Source: a bacterium
Lineage (GTDB): Bacteria > Planctomycetota > Planctomycetia > Planctomycetales > Planctomycetaceae
DNA: 52,638 nucleotides
Direction: 5' to 3'
Assembly: GCA_016124895.1 (NCBI GenBank)
Contig: WGMU01000054.1
Coordinates: 1-52,638, forward strand
The notes beneath the pieces were generated by a model, which searched no databases, was not told the DNA's origin, and was given only the letters and a program-made list of their open reading frames with translations. This document shows, one piece after another, positions 9,270 through 18,465 of this stretch; the first letter of the stretch is position 1, and each line of letters opens with the position of its first letter. The translations under genes were made by a program, and so were the position numbers.

Positions 9270-10145
9270 TCACTCTGTTTCTGGAATCTGAATTCCATCG
9301 CGATTCAAACTGTCCGGATCGAACCAGCGATCGGTCAGCAGATTCTCAGACCAGAGGTCCTCACCAATTTCAGTAAACAACTCGGCCCGCAGTCCCCACA
9401 ACTGCTGCTGGCTCGGCGTGAAGATTTTATTGATCTCAGCATCGGGAATTCGATAGGCCCAGGCGAGCGTGTAAAGCTGGCCGAACAGGTGCGACGAGAC
9501 CGGAATTGTTGCCTTGGACAGGTGCTGGCGCAGTAACGGTTTCACTCGGGCTTGCTGCTGCTCAGTCAGCAGATAGTCCTGATCGAGACGGTCGAGTATC
9601 CAGTTGACAGCGACGTCGATCTGTCTCTCATCGCGTTTCCGCCCTTTGGCTTCGACGAACTCACGCTGCTCCGGCGTCAGAGTTTTCTGCAGCGTCTGCT
9701 GCCAAAGTGGCTCTCGCTGAATGATCCGAATGATCTGCCGGGTACCAACTGCCCAGGCAATCTCACGCGTGTCTTCCGGATCAAAGAACGAACCTCCGAG
9801 TTCCGGCTCTTCGTCCTTTTCTTTCATCACGATCAGTCGTATGGCAACAGCATCGGTCCAGCGTTTCACGTAACGTTCGACGACGCCTTTGGCGGCGACA
9901 TCCAGATGCCGTTTCTGATCGGCGTTCAGACGGCAGTCGGCAGCGATTTCGTCAGCATGCATCTGCATTGCGCCGAGAAAAAACTGACGCCAGCCCGCGA
10001 TGGCCGTACGTGTCTCCTCGTCGTCGTGAGCCGACTTGCGGAACTCGGCCAGCTTGACCGCGCGGTCCTTTTCGTCGGCTGAGGCTCCGGCGTCGAAACT
10101 CGTCAGAACAATCAGCAGTGCGGCCGCTGAAGTCAGAAGTCGCAT
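9270..10145 (-). CDS. Secreted helical protein of unknown function
   Basis: A 291-residue protein with a signal peptide (LLTSAAALLIVLTSFDAGASA, cleavage near ASA-DE). I do not recognise the family. The mature part is highly charged and predicted helical, with Leu-x-x-x-Gln patterns (LWQQTLQKTLTPEQREFVEA, LTEQQQARVKPLLRQHL, FTPSQQQLWGLRAELF). These 'LTxEQ..' helices resemble the periplasmic Spy/LTXXQ-type proteins in style, but this is only a resemblance. It is convergent with ruvX (26-base gap) and lies 167 bases downstream of the pilin-like gene on the same strand. Confidence 0.7.
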   Translation of the reverse strand: MRLLTSAAALLIVLTSFDAGASADEKDRAVKLAEFRKSAHDDEETRTAIAGWRQFFLGAMQMHADEIAADCRLNADQKRHLDVAAKGVVERYVKRWTDAVAIRLIVMKEKDEEPELGGSFFDPEDTREIAWAVGTRQIIRIIQREPLWQQTLQKTLTPEQREFVEAKGRKRDERQIDVAVNWILDRLDQDYLLTEQQQARVKPLLRQHLSKATIPVSSHLFGQLYTLAWAYRIPDAEINKIFTPSQQQLWGLRAELFTEIGEDLWSENLLTDRWFDPDSLNRDGIQIPETE

Positions 10146-10312
10146 GGGAATCCCTCCCCGCAGGATGCGAGACAGAACCAGAAGCCCGGAGCCGGCAGCA
10201 ACTCACGTGTCGCAGGATTGTGCGGCCAGGGAGGAGCTTTCGGCAAGGCCTCGCCGATTGACTGGGGATGGGATTTCCGACTCTTGCCTCGATCAACGCT
10301 TTCTGCAGTGGC

Positions 10313-11083
10313 TCAGCGGCTCGTCCGACCACAGTCGAAGACCTTTTGTTGCTCCAGCCGGGTTCGCAGCCGGCGGATGCGGAGTTCGAGTTCCTGCAGC
10401 TCATCGAGCGGGCATGCCTCTTTTGCTGCGGCCGTCGCTGACTGGGCCTGTTCCAGACGCGCGGCTTCCGCCTCCAGTGCAGCAAGTCGCTGTTTGAGTT
10501 GCCGCTCAAGATCGGCCTCGGAAACGGCCTCCGCGACCTCAGCCACTTCGGCCACCTCAGCAACTTCTGCGACCTCCGCGACTTCGGCCACTTCTGCGAT
10601 CTCGTCAACGACGAGTGTCGACTCCTCGACCAGAGCCATTGCCTGACCAGCCACTGCGGTATTTGCTGCAACAGCGTTTGTCTCAATAAAACCGCCCAGC
10701 GACTGATTGAATGAGCCGGCGATTGATGCCTGCACAGGCTGAGCAACAAAACTGTTTCCGGAGTCGCTGAAACCCATGCCGCGATTGAAGGCGTGATACG
10801 CCGCTCCGCCACCGCCACCGCCAGTCCCGCCTCCGCCCCCAGCCGAACTACCGGCATAGTGACCGGAGATGTTGTACGACTGGTCGAGTCCGGCCAGTGC
10901 GTTGGCAACGTCGGTGAATTCAAAATTCAATGCTGACGCGACCGCGCTGACACCTGACAGCAGCGACAGGACGCCGACCGTCATAATGATCATCAGCTCG
11001 GCTGAAACGACCAGGCCGTGGTCGTCGTTCCAGAGTCGTTGCAGCAGGCTCATCGAGGGAGCCAAACGGGGCGAAGTTCTCAT
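10313..11083 (-). CDS. Pilin-like (class III signal) protein with Gly-rich and (Glu-Val-Ala)n segments
   Basis: A 256-residue protein. ATG 11083 follows GAGAGGA, which decides this start over longer options. Residues 16-55 contain NDDHGLVVSAELMIIMTVG and a 20-residue hydrophobic stretch, like Flp/TadE-type prepilins with a Glu shortly after the cleavage Gly (at +6 here, where +5 is usual). Next come a poly-Gly stretch (AGGGGGTGGGGGG, about residues 82-94), then from about residue 163 the tract EIA followed by seven EVA triplets (9-bp period, bases about 10529-10600) and a Leu-rich coiled coil ending in CGRTSR. Membrane or pilus location is inferred. There is no tad assembly gene nearby. It could instead be a membrane-anchored coiled-coil protein. 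Confidence 0.65.
   Translation of the reverse strand: MRTSPRLAPSMSLLQRLWNDDHGLVVSAELMIIMTVGVLSLLSGVSAVASALNFEFTDVANALAGLDQSYNISGHYAGSSAGGGGGTGGGGGGAAYHAFNRGMGFSDSGNSFVAQPVQASIAGSFNQSLGGFIETNAVAANTAVAGQAMALVEESTLVVDEIAEVAEVAEVAEVAEVAEVAEVAEAVSEADLERQLKQRLAALEAEAARLEQAQSATAAAKEACPLDELQELELRIRRLRTRLEQQKVFDCGRTSR
10529..10600 (-). repeat. 9-bp degenerate tandem repeat encoding Glu-Val-Ala
   Basis: About eight consecutive copies of a 9-base unit encode EIA then seven EVA triplets within the pilin-like gene. Codon third positions vary between copies (GAG/GAA, GTC/GTG/GTT, GCG/GCC/GCA/GCT), so the peptide is conserved while the DNA has drifted. Confidence 0.8.
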
Positions 11084-12073
11084 CAGGTCTGTCCTCTCGC
11101 TATTGCCGGGGTGAAGCGGCGGATCGAGAACAAGACCTGAAGACTTTCGCGGCGACGCGAGCGACCAATGCGCGACCAGGCACGCGGATCTCAAGGCTCA
11201 CTGACGCTGCTGCGGAACGCGTCCTCGAAAGCGGGACATCCGACCGAGTGAGGCATCGCCGAAGATTGCGATCGCCAGGCGACTGTTCCACGAGCCAGCT
11301 AAGCTCGGAACCGGCCATCAGTTCCCGGTCCCGGAACAGTCTGTTGACGAACTTCGGTGAAGCCGACCTGCCGGCCGACCTCGTTGCGATGCCTCACTTC
11401 AGTCAGGTGTCAGAGCAAATCCGGTTGCGACGGAACTGCTCCCGTCTGGTGGTCTCTCAGGTCACCAGACAACGCTGCGAGGGTCTCTCTCTCCCACGCC
11501 ACACAAGCTGTACGGTTTGCCGGACGACTCAGGCGTCTCAACCTGCCATGCCCGGGCGATCGATAGAAAAAGCACAACCTGTACCACAGGCACAATCAGT
11601 ACGACTGGAATAACCTGTCACTGACACTAACTGACTGTTGCTCAACAGGTTGTGGCAATCGAGCTGATTTCGGGCGGACTTCAGAGAAGCTTCGCACGAC
11701 TCATCTACTGAACAGTCCTGAGCGCAAAGCGCGAAGGTGGCTTTACAGTCAAGGAGACAGTCGGACGGACTCTGCTGGCACGAATCGAACACGGATGACG
11801 GACGGATTCGTCTCAGTTCAACTCCCCAACAGCCAACTCAAATCTCGAACGGGGAGACCCGCCTTCTGAACGGGCCTCGGCGTTCAAAGCGACGTATGAG
11901 AGACGTATGAGATCCGTGCGACACTCGTGTTCAATCAGTGGCACCTCTTCGCGTTCCTGCAGCGCGCAAAAAAAACGAGCCGCCTCGGTGAAGAAGCAGC
12001 TCATCGCGATCTCGAATCTCAGATTTCAAATCCCGGATCGTCAGGCACGGCCGTCCGTGCGACTGCGCTTCGA
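11084..12073. other. About 1 kb without a convincing gene
   Basis: Short open frames occur on both strands, but none has a good ribosome site, family motif or coding-like composition. A perfect 11-bp tandem duplication (GACGTATGAGA at 11891-11901 and 11902-11912) is present. The base composition is less GC-skewed at codon third positions than in neighbouring genes, which fits non-coding or long-decayed DNA. Confidence 0.6.
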
Positions 12074-12373
12074 TCAGAAGACGTCGAGGATGAAGTGGTG
12101 GCCTTTGTGGTACGGCTTCGCAGTCGGATAGAAGTTGTACCAGTTTTTGTTGTAGACGGGGATTCGTCGCTCTGGAGCGTAGCGGTAGTAAAGGTGATCG
12201 TAGCTGCCGCGCTGCTGCTGAAAGTTCTGGGGATAGTACACGTAGGGGTAGTAGTAGAACCGGTTCCAGTCGGTCGGCTGCCCGTTTCCGGCGGCCTGAG
12301 CGTCGGCCGGCGCTGACAGTCCGACCAGCACGGTCGCGAGCAGCACAGCCAGCAGCGAGATTCGTCGTCGCAT
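12074..12373 (-). CDS. Small secreted Tyr-rich protein
   Basis: A 99-residue protein. ATG 12373 follows a strong GGGGGAA ribosome site. It has a signal peptide (SLLAVLLATVLVGL, cleavage near AQA-AG) and a mature part of about 75 residues very rich in Tyr, Asn, Pro and His (NRFYYYPYVYYPQNF, HLYYRYAPERR, NWYNFYPTAKPY). Similar small Tyr-rich secreted proteins are common in planctomycetes, some labelled 'calmodulin-binding' by automatic annotation without proof. An inverted repeat lies about 64 bases upstream of the start in its leader. A structural or cell-surface role is only a guess. Confidence 0.75.
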   Translation of the reverse strand: MRRRISLLAVLLATVLVGLSAPADAQAAGNGQPTDWNRFYYYPYVYYPQNFQQQRGSYDHLYYRYAPERRIPVYNKNWYNFYPTAKPYHKGHHFILDVF

Positions 12374-12436
12374 CACGTTCCCCCGTTCGTCGGATGTCTC
12401 GGAAGCCGCGTTCGCGGTCCGTGGGCAGGTTGAGAA

Positions 12437-12478
12437 GGAGCCTCCCACCAATCACTTCCCTGTTTGAGGGGAGGCTCC
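12437..12478 (-). promoter_or_regulatory. Perfect 10-bp inverted repeat in the leader of the Tyr-rich protein
   Basis: GGAGCCTCCC (12437-12446) and GGGAGGCTCC (12469-12478) form a perfect 10-bp stem with a 22-base loop, 64 bases before the start codon at 12373. It could be an RNA hairpin or an operator. The rest of the divergent gap to 12816 shows nothing else I can name. Confidence 0.4.
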
Positions 12479-12815
12479 AAAGCTGGGCTCGGACTGTTCC
12501 CGTCTGAACCCGCGATCCCCAGCCGTGCGCCCTCCGTGGCGACTGGTTCTCGCGTGGCCGTGACCGTTGCGATCCCTCGCTTTCACGACCGTCCTTTTTA
12601 TCGGCACTCGCACAACCGCTTCCGCAGGAAACTTCCGCAGAACCGGCAGAGTCGCTCGGCGGGCGTGTTCGACAGACCCACACAGAGAAGCCGCCCGGCC
12701 GCGAAAGTCATGCCTCGCTGATATCCCAGGCCAGTCGTTTTCGACCATCACCGGTGACCAGTACGATCAGACGACGAGCTTGCCCCCACGATTGTCCTGC
12801 CGGAGGAACTCCGCG

Positions 12816-14228
12816 ATGCGCTGCCGAACAAGTGTTACCTGCCTGCTGTTCCTGACCGTTGCACTCCTGACTGTGACCTGCCGCGCGGCTTCCGCAGCCG
12901 ACGCGAAGCCGAACCTGATCTACATCCTGCTGGACGATGCCGGGTATGGAGACCTGTCGTGCTACGGTCAGAAGCATTTCAAAACGCCGAACATCGACCG
13001 CCTCGCCGCCGAGGGGCTGCGGTTTACGGATCACTACTCCGGCAGTACGGTCTGCGCTCCAACGCGATGTACTCTGATAACGGGCCTGCACACAGGGCAC
13101 TGCGTTGTACGCGGCAATCGCGAAGTAAAGCCGGAAGGCCAGGCTCCGATGCCGGCCGACACGGTCACACTGCCGCGGCTGCTCGCGAAAGCCGGTTATG
13201 CGACGGGGATGTTTGGCAAGTGGGGCCTCGGAGCACCGGGCTCGACGTCCGACCCAATGGAGCACTTCTCGCGGTTTTACGGCTACAACTGCCAGCGGGA
13301 GGCTCACACCTACTACCCCGACCATCTGTGGAGTGACCGGACTAAGGTCGAACTCGACGGCAAAACGTACTCACACGACCTGATCGTCAACGCGGCCTTC
13401 GAGTTCATCCGCGACAGTCACCTGAGCCAGCAGCCGTTTTTCTGCTATCTGCCCGTGACGATCCCTCACGCGGCGATGCACGTTCCGGAGGAAGACGCGG
13501 CACAGTTCCGCAAGCAGTTCACGCAGTTCGAGGACAAAACCGGCAAGTACCGTGGCCCGCTGGTGAAGAATCCGGCCGCCGCATTCGCTGGAATGATGAC
13601 GCGACTTGACCGTAACGTCGGACAACTGCTCGAACTGCTGGTGGAACTCGACATCGACGACAACACCCTGGTCATGCTGAGTTCGGACAACGGCCCTCAC
13701 CAGGAAGGTGGTCACATGCCGGATTTCTTCGACAGCAACGGCCCTTTCCGCGGCCACAAGCGTGATCTGTACGAGGGTGGCATTCGAGCCCCGCTGATCG
13801 CCCGCTGGCCGGGCAGGATCGCCGCTGGTCGAACAACCGATCTGATCTCCGCTCACTGGGACACGCTGCCGACCTTCTGTGAACTCGCCGGCGCAGACGC
13901 ACCCCGGAAGACCGACGGTCTCTCGCTGGTGCCGACGCTGCTGGGCCGCGGCGAGCAGCAGCAACACGAGGTGCTCTACTGGGAATTCACCGAACGCGGC
14001 AGCAGCCAGGCCGTGCGTATGGGCCGCTGGAAAGGCGTCCGCACCAACCTGAAGAAGAATCCCGACGCGCCGCTGGAGCTGTACGACCTTGAAACAGACA
14101 TCGGCGAAACAACGAACATCGCCGGCACGAATCCCGACGTCATGCGGAAACTCAACGCGGCCCTAAAAGCTGAGCACGTCGAGTCTGCAACGTTTCCGCT
14201 CTTCGGAGCAATGTCTTCAAATCCGTGA
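12816..14228 (+). CDS. Secreted sulfatase (arylsulfatase family)
   Basis: A 470-residue sulfatase with a signal peptide (LFLTVALLTVTCRA, cleavage near ASA-AD). ATG 12816 has CGGAGGAA 15 bases upstream. Metal ligands appear in LIYILLDDAGYGDLSCYG. The formylglycine motif is C80-A-P-T-R (VCAPTRCTLITG), so activation by an FGE-type enzyme is expected. GKWGLG, HAAMHVPEE and MLSSDNGPHQEGG supply the later conserved Lys, His and Asp-Asn. Family enzymes hydrolyse sulfate esters of polysaccharides or aryl sulfates; the substrate here is unknown. It is a lone sulfatase: no glycoside hydrolase or SusCD-like partner is near. It is divergent from the Tyr-rich protein. Confidence 0.95.
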   Translation: MRCRTSVTCLLFLTVALLTVTCRAASAADAKPNLIYILLDDAGYGDLSCYGQKHFKTPNIDRLAAEGLRFTDHYSGSTVCAPTRCTLITGLHTGHCVVRGNREVKPEGQAPMPADTVTLPRLLAKAGYATGMFGKWGLGAPGSTSDPMEHFSRFYGYNCQREAHTYYPDHLWSDRTKVELDGKTYSHDLIVNAAFEFIRDSHLSQQPFFCYLPVTIPHAAMHVPEEDAAQFRKQFTQFEDKTGKYRGPLVKNPAAAFAGMMTRLDRNVGQLLELLVELDIDDNTLVMLSSDNGPHQEGGHMPDFFDSNGPFRGHKRDLYEGGIRAPLIARWPGRIAAGRTTDLISAHWDTLPTFCELAGADAPRKTDGLSLVPTLLGRGEQQQHEVLYWEFTERGSSQAVRMGRWKGVRTNLKKNPDAPLELYDLETDIGETTNIAGTNPDVMRKLNAALKAEHVESATFPLFGAMSSNP

Positions 14229-14496
14229 TTGACGCACTGCCCACGCAACTGCGACACGACGGAAGTCGCCGCGCGAAAGCACGGATCATTCCGGAATTGC
14301 CCGAGCCCAGGGCTCCAAAGCCTGCCGCCGACTCTTCGATCTGGAAGCAGATTCTCACCCCGCCTTCGGAATCCACTATTGCCGCTGCATTGCTCATATC
14401 AGCCGCCGCCGATACGATCCCGCGCCATTGGCCCGTCTTGATGCGTTGAGCGCCGACCGAGACGGGCAGAGCGGCTGCTGGGGGGTCGAGGAAACG

Positions 14497-16374
14497 ATGG
14501 CACGAAAGGCTGCCAGGTCATCAGAAAAACTGCATGGGCACGCACTGCGGAATGCGAATCTGCGTAAGCGGTCGCTCAAGCGATCAGAAACCGCACCGCC
14601 GCTGGCACGCAAAGCGGTTGAGATTCGCGTTGGCGAACTCGGTATGACGCGGATTGAACTGGCACGGCAGTCCGGAATCAGTCGCGGTGCCTTGCGGGAT
14701 CTGGAACTCGGAGTTCACACGCCGACGCGCAACACACTCGAACGTTTTATCGAGTTCTGCGAAGAGCGAGGTGTTTCCGAGCGAGTGATCGACGAACTGC
14801 GCGATCTGTATGCCGGCCCGGCTGACTCGATTGAGCATGTGATCGCGCGGCTGGAACTGCGAGCCGGTTCGTCACCGAAACTCGCCCGGAAGGTCGGCGT
14901 CAGCGCGGCGACGATGTGGGAATACCGTCGTGGAAATTTTCCCGTCCCGCACGAACTGCTGAAGAAGATGTGTCGGGCATTGCGGGTTGATTTCGAGCCG
15001 CTCGAACCGATCTGGCATCAGGCCGAGCGGGAGCGGTTTATCAATCGCGGCTTCCCGGAGGCGCTCGCCGAGTTCTGTGTGCTGCGTTTGCGAGCCGGTC
15101 ATGCAGAATCCGACCTGCTGAACCTGGGTCTCGGAACGGCCGAACTTCGGCGTCTCTGTTACCTCGAACTGCTGCCGTGGGCACGCGTTTCCAGAGTCGC
15201 GAAGACTCTATGCCGAGACGACGAGGAACTCAGGGAGCTGCGTGATCTCTGGCAGCGTGACTACAACAAACAGAAGACCGAGGGCCTGCACGACTTTGGA
15301 CTGCGGCTGAAGAAGATTCGCGAGAAACAGAAAGTCACTCGCCGCGAGATGGCTGACCTGTTTCTGATCGGCGGCAAAAAGCCGGCACGCATCATCAAAC
15401 ATATTGAAGAGGACGGGCACTATTCCCAGCAGGCCTATCCGGCTGGCATTGTGGCCCTGCTGACCGAACCGGATCGAGAGATCCTGCCTGACGAAATCGC
15501 CGAGCCTGCGGACGCTGCAGCCGGAGGAGCGGTTGAGGCCGGAGAAGCTCCGTCGCGTAACGGCTTCCTCGCGTGCGAAACGGCGGCAGAGTTACGCGCG
15601 CTCTGGGAACGCCGCCGCATCCGGTTCCATTTGCGTCACCGGCCGGAGATGCAGCTCGATCTGCGTCTGCAGCGCGAGTATTTCGGATTCGATGTCGCAC
15701 AGGCCGCGGAACTGCTCGGTTATTCCAATCTCGAATATCAGAAGATCGAACGCGGCATCGAGTCGCTGACGGATTCTGCACGGCAGCGCATCATCGACGC
15801 TCTGGAAGACGCAGGACATCTCAAGCTGCGCGAGGTCTTCATTCGCCGATCGCTGCGGGATCAGCGGCGGCAGGCCTGGCGTCAGCCCCGAACCGTCACC
15901 GGCATGTTGAAGCTGCTGGCCGAACGCGAAGGTGGCGTCGTTCCGCTGGCGCGGCTGCTCGCCGACGCCGGGCTGTACGGCATTTCGCCGCCTCGCCTGC
16001 GGTCCTACATGATCGAGGAGGAAACTCCGACCTGGTATCTGCTGCAGCAGATTGCCGAGACGTGCGGCATCCTGAAACTTCAGGCGGTGCATATTGACTG
16101 GATTCACCGCTATCGGTCGCAACTGCAACAGAAAAGTGAATCACTGCTGGCCGTCGAGTTGCGGCTGCTGGTGGCCGAAGTCGCCCCGACGCTGCGGGCT
16201 TTCAGCGACCGACTGCCGTTCAATTATTCTGTCCTGCTCCGCGATCTCTACCGTGTCGAACGTCGGGAGGCGTTCAAGTGGTACCACGTCGAGCGAATAC
16301 TCGAAGCCGCCGGCCTGCCTAAAGAATCCGAACGCTGGCGAGTCATCCACCGTCTGTGGCTGAATCTGAACTGA
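14497..16374 (+). CDS. Protein of about seven tandem helix-turn-helix (XRE-like) units
   Basis: A 625-residue protein starting at ATG 14497 behind GAGG. Residues 1-40 are basic. I read about seven degenerate HTH/lambda-repressor-like units of 65-80 residues: about 40-103 (MTRIELARQSGISRGALRDLE), 110-180 (SPKLARKVGVSAATMWEYRRG), 185-255 (AESDLLNLGLGTAELRRL), 262-325 (VTRREMADLFLIGGKKPARI), 385-455 (DVAQAAELLGYSNLEYQKIERG), 460-535 (PLARLLADAGLYGISPPRLRSY) and 545-625 (NYSVLLRDLYRVERREAFKW). Units 1, 2, 4 and 5 are clear; 3, 6 and 7 are weak. A Pro/Glu/Ala linker at about 330-360 splits the array. There is no other domain. It is likely a large DNA-binding or scaffold protein; I know no characterised homolog. 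Confidence 0.78.
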   Translation: MARKAARSSEKLHGHALRNANLRKRSLKRSETAPPLARKAVEIRVGELGMTRIELARQSGISRGALRDLELGVHTPTRNTLERFIEFCEERGVSERVIDELRDLYAGPADSIEHVIARLELRAGSSPKLARKVGVSAATMWEYRRGNFPVPHELLKKMCRALRVDFEPLEPIWHQAERERFINRGFPEALAEFCVLRLRAGHAESDLLNLGLGTAELRRLCYLELLPWARVSRVAKTLCRDDEELRELRDLWQRDYNKQKTEGLHDFGLRLKKIREKQKVTRREMADLFLIGGKKPARIIKHIEEDGHYSQQAYPAGIVALLTEPDREILPDEIAEPADAAAGGAVEAGEAPSRNGFLACETAAELRALWERRRIRFHLRHRPEMQLDLRLQREYFGFDVAQAAELLGYSNLEYQKIERGIESLTDSARQRIIDALEDAGHLKLREVFIRRSLRDQRRQAWRQPRTVTGMLKLLAEREGGVVPLARLLADAGLYGISPPRLRSYMIEEETPTWYLLQQIAETCGILKLQAVHIDWIHRYRSQLQQKSESLLAVELRLLVAEVAPTLRAFSDRLPFNYSVLLRDLYRVERREAFKWYHVERILEAAGLPKESERWRVIHRLWLNLN

Positions 16375-16571
16375 CCCTGGTGACTCGGCTTCAAAGTCCG
16401 GTGGACAGGGTATCCTGTCGATGTGTCGGGACACTTCCTCGACCGTCTCGCTGCAGTCCTGACACGGGTGGCTACGAGGTGACTGTTCTCCTCGCTTAAA
16501 CTGCCGGTCGGCGCGTGACATGCTCTGCGCAACGGTAACTTCGATTCACGCCTCGCTGACAGGGAATTCTC

Positions 16572-17798
16572 ATGAGTATTCAACTTCGACGTCGTGACTT
16601 TGTTTCTCAACTTGGCGCGGCAACGGCCGGAGCAATCGCTGCCGGTTATTCATCCACGGCGCTCGGTTACCAGGCGAACGAAACAATCAACATCGCGTGT
16701 ATCGGCACAGGCGGACGTTGCCGGCGGCTGATGCAGTCGCTGGTAAAGATACCCGGTGTGAAGATCACCGGCGTCTGCGATGTGTGGGACACGCATCTCG
16801 AAGTCGGCAAGGCTCTGGCCGACGAAAAGGCGTTTGCCACGAAGCGTTATCAGGACGTGCTGAAACGCAAAGACGTCGACGCCGTGCTGATCGCGACCCC
16901 GGATCACTGGCATGTGCCGATCACCGTTGCGGCGTGCGACGCGGGCAAGGACGTCTACGTCGAAAAGCCGCTGACGCACGACCTGTCCGAAGGCCAGGCC
17001 GTCATCAACGCGCAGAACCGCAACCGCCGAATCGTGCAGGTTGGGATGCAGCAACGTTCGATGCCGCACATTCAGAAGGCTCGTGAAATTCTGCAATCGG
17101 GCGCACTTGGGAACATTCACAAGGTCCATCTGACCTGGAACCGCAACACGCCGCGGACCAGCAGCCGCAATATTGACATCAACGCCAGCACGGTCGACTG
17201 GAAGACCTTTCTGGGCAGCGCGAAGGATCAGCCGTTCGACGCCTACCGCTTCCGGCACTGGCGGTGGTTCTGGGACTTCGGGGGCGGCATCTTCACCGAC
17301 CTGATGGTTCACTGGATCGACGTCGTCCACTGGCTGCTGGACCTCGACCATCCGGCGGAAGCGTCGAGCATCGGCGACTGGTTCATGGCTCAGGACCTGT
17401 GGGAAACGCCGGATACCGTGCAGACGATCCTCCGCTATCCCGAGCAGTCCGTCCAGGCGTACTTCGAGGGCACGTTCAGCAACGCCCGCAACGGCGCGAT
17501 GGTCGAATTCATGGGCGACAACGCGACGTTGTACATCGACCGCGGGCGGTACGAGATTCATCCTGAGCGGAAAAAGAAGATCGAGTACAGCGAGTGGGTG
17601 CTCGGCAGCGGCCCGCGCGGCGCCGATTTCTACGACCAGCCGGACGGCGAACTCGTCCACCTGACGAACTGGGTCGAGTGCATGCGCAGCCGCAAAACGC
17701 CGACCGCTCCCGCCGAAGCCGGAGTCAGTTCGGCGTCCGCGGCCCACCTTTCAAATCTGGCCCTGCGCCGCAGCCAGACGGTAAAGTGGCAGGCGTAA
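16572..17798 (+). CDS. Gfo/Idh/MocA family oxidoreductase with Tat signal
   Basis: A 408-residue NAD(P)-dependent oxidoreductase. Start ATG 16572 gives a Tat signal (LRRRDFVSQLGAATAGA). The Rossmann domain starts at INIACIGTGGRCRRLM, then VLIATPDHWHVPIT and the family's VYVEKPLTHD catalytic Lys. The C-terminal alpha/beta domain has RHWRWFWDFGGGIFTDLMVHWIDV, typical of the planctomycete/Bacteroidetes secreted subgroup, and ends near AHLSNLALRRSQTVKW. The family acts on sugars or cyclitols. Export of a nucleotide-cofactor enzyme via Tat fits folding with bound NAD(P). Substrate unknown. It stands alone, with Uma2 31 bases downstream. Confidence 0.95.
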   Translation: MSIQLRRRDFVSQLGAATAGAIAAGYSSTALGYQANETINIACIGTGGRCRRLMQSLVKIPGVKITGVCDVWDTHLEVGKALADEKAFATKRYQDVLKRKDVDAVLIATPDHWHVPITVAACDAGKDVYVEKPLTHDLSEGQAVINAQNRNRRIVQVGMQQRSMPHIQKAREILQSGALGNIHKVHLTWNRNTPRTSSRNIDINASTVDWKTFLGSAKDQPFDAYRFRHWRWFWDFGGGIFTDLMVHWIDVVHWLLDLDHPAEASSIGDWFMAQDLWETPDTVQTILRYPEQSVQAYFEGTFSNARNGAMVEFMGDNATLYIDRGRYEIHPERKKKIEYSEWVLGSGPRGADFYDQPDGELVHLTNWVECMRSRKTPTAPAEAGVSSASAAHLSNLALRRSQTVKWQA

Positions 17799-17829
17799 CC
17801 GGGCCACTCTCTTTTGATCGAGGGACGAT

Positions 17830-18396
17830 ATGTCGACCGCAACTCCATCACGTCTGATGACCGTCGAAGAGCTGCTTGCTCTTCCCGAGGATGAGTCCGT
17901 CGTGCGCGAGCTGATCGAAGGAGAGCTGAGGGAGTATCCCATGACGAAACGCAGTCTCAAGCACTCGGCAGTTGTCGCTAACCTCTGTTTTCTGATCAAA
18001 ACCTGGCAGACATCAGTTGAGTCAGAAGGAGCTGTCGCAGCGGGAGAAGTCGGCGCCATTCTGAAACGAGATCCAGATATTGCTGTCGGAATCGACGTTG
18101 CCTGGATTTCGGGAGAACTGACGAATTCAGCGTCCGACACGACATTGATCGACGGTCCGCCGACGCTGGCCGTTGAAGTCCTCTCGCCGTCCGACACGCA
18201 CCAGTCGATCAGCGAGAAAGTCGACCTGTATCTGAAGTGCGGCGTGCCGCTCGTCTGGGTCGTCGATCCGCATTTTCAGACGGTCACCGTTTACCGTCCG
18301 GATCAACTGCCGGAGCAGTTCAATATCGAGCAGGAACTGGATGGCTCGCCGGCGCTGCCCGGTTTCCGCTGTTCGGTCGCTGCGATCTTCAGGTAA
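17830..18396 (+). CDS. Uma2 family endonuclease (DUF820)
   Basis: A 188-residue PD-(D/E)xK-fold protein of the Uma2 family. Signature pieces: MTVEELLALPEDE, ELIEGELREYPMT, KRDPDIAVGIDVAWIS (catalytic Asp), PTLAVEVLSPSDT (the ExV acidic motif), and SEKVDLYLKCGVPLVWVVDP with the conserved Lys. These genes are multiplied in cyanobacteria and planctomycetes and are often mobile; their role is not established. Start ATG 17830 follows GAGGGACGAT. Length is normal. There is no partner gene. Confidence 0.92.
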   Translation: MSTATPSRLMTVEELLALPEDESVVRELIEGELREYPMTKRSLKHSAVVANLCFLIKTWQTSVESEGAVAAGEVGAILKRDPDIAVGIDVAWISGELTNSASDTTLIDGPPTLAVEVLSPSDTHQSISEKVDLYLKCGVPLVWVVDPHFQTVTVYRPDQLPEQFNIEQELDGSPALPGFRCSVAAIFR

Positions 18397-18465
18397 ACGC
18401 TGTCGAGTTCCGGCGGCAGAGCCAATCCACTCAGAACGAGCCACTTCAGAATTGAGCGTTTCGTC

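Noticed and set aside
10529-10600. Tandem repeat considered as a CRISPR-like array
   Set aside because: Unit of nine bases without spacers, inside a coding frame, encoding Glu-Val-Ala.
9952-10923. 323-codon minus-strand frame spanning two other minus-strand genes
   Set aside because: Ser/Arg/Pro-rich, overlaps two frames with better start sites and signal sequences.
11538-11792. Cys-rich 84-residue frame in the 1-kb empty region
   Set aside because: Nine Cys looked like a secreted peptide, but there is no signal peptide, no ribosome site and no regular spacing.
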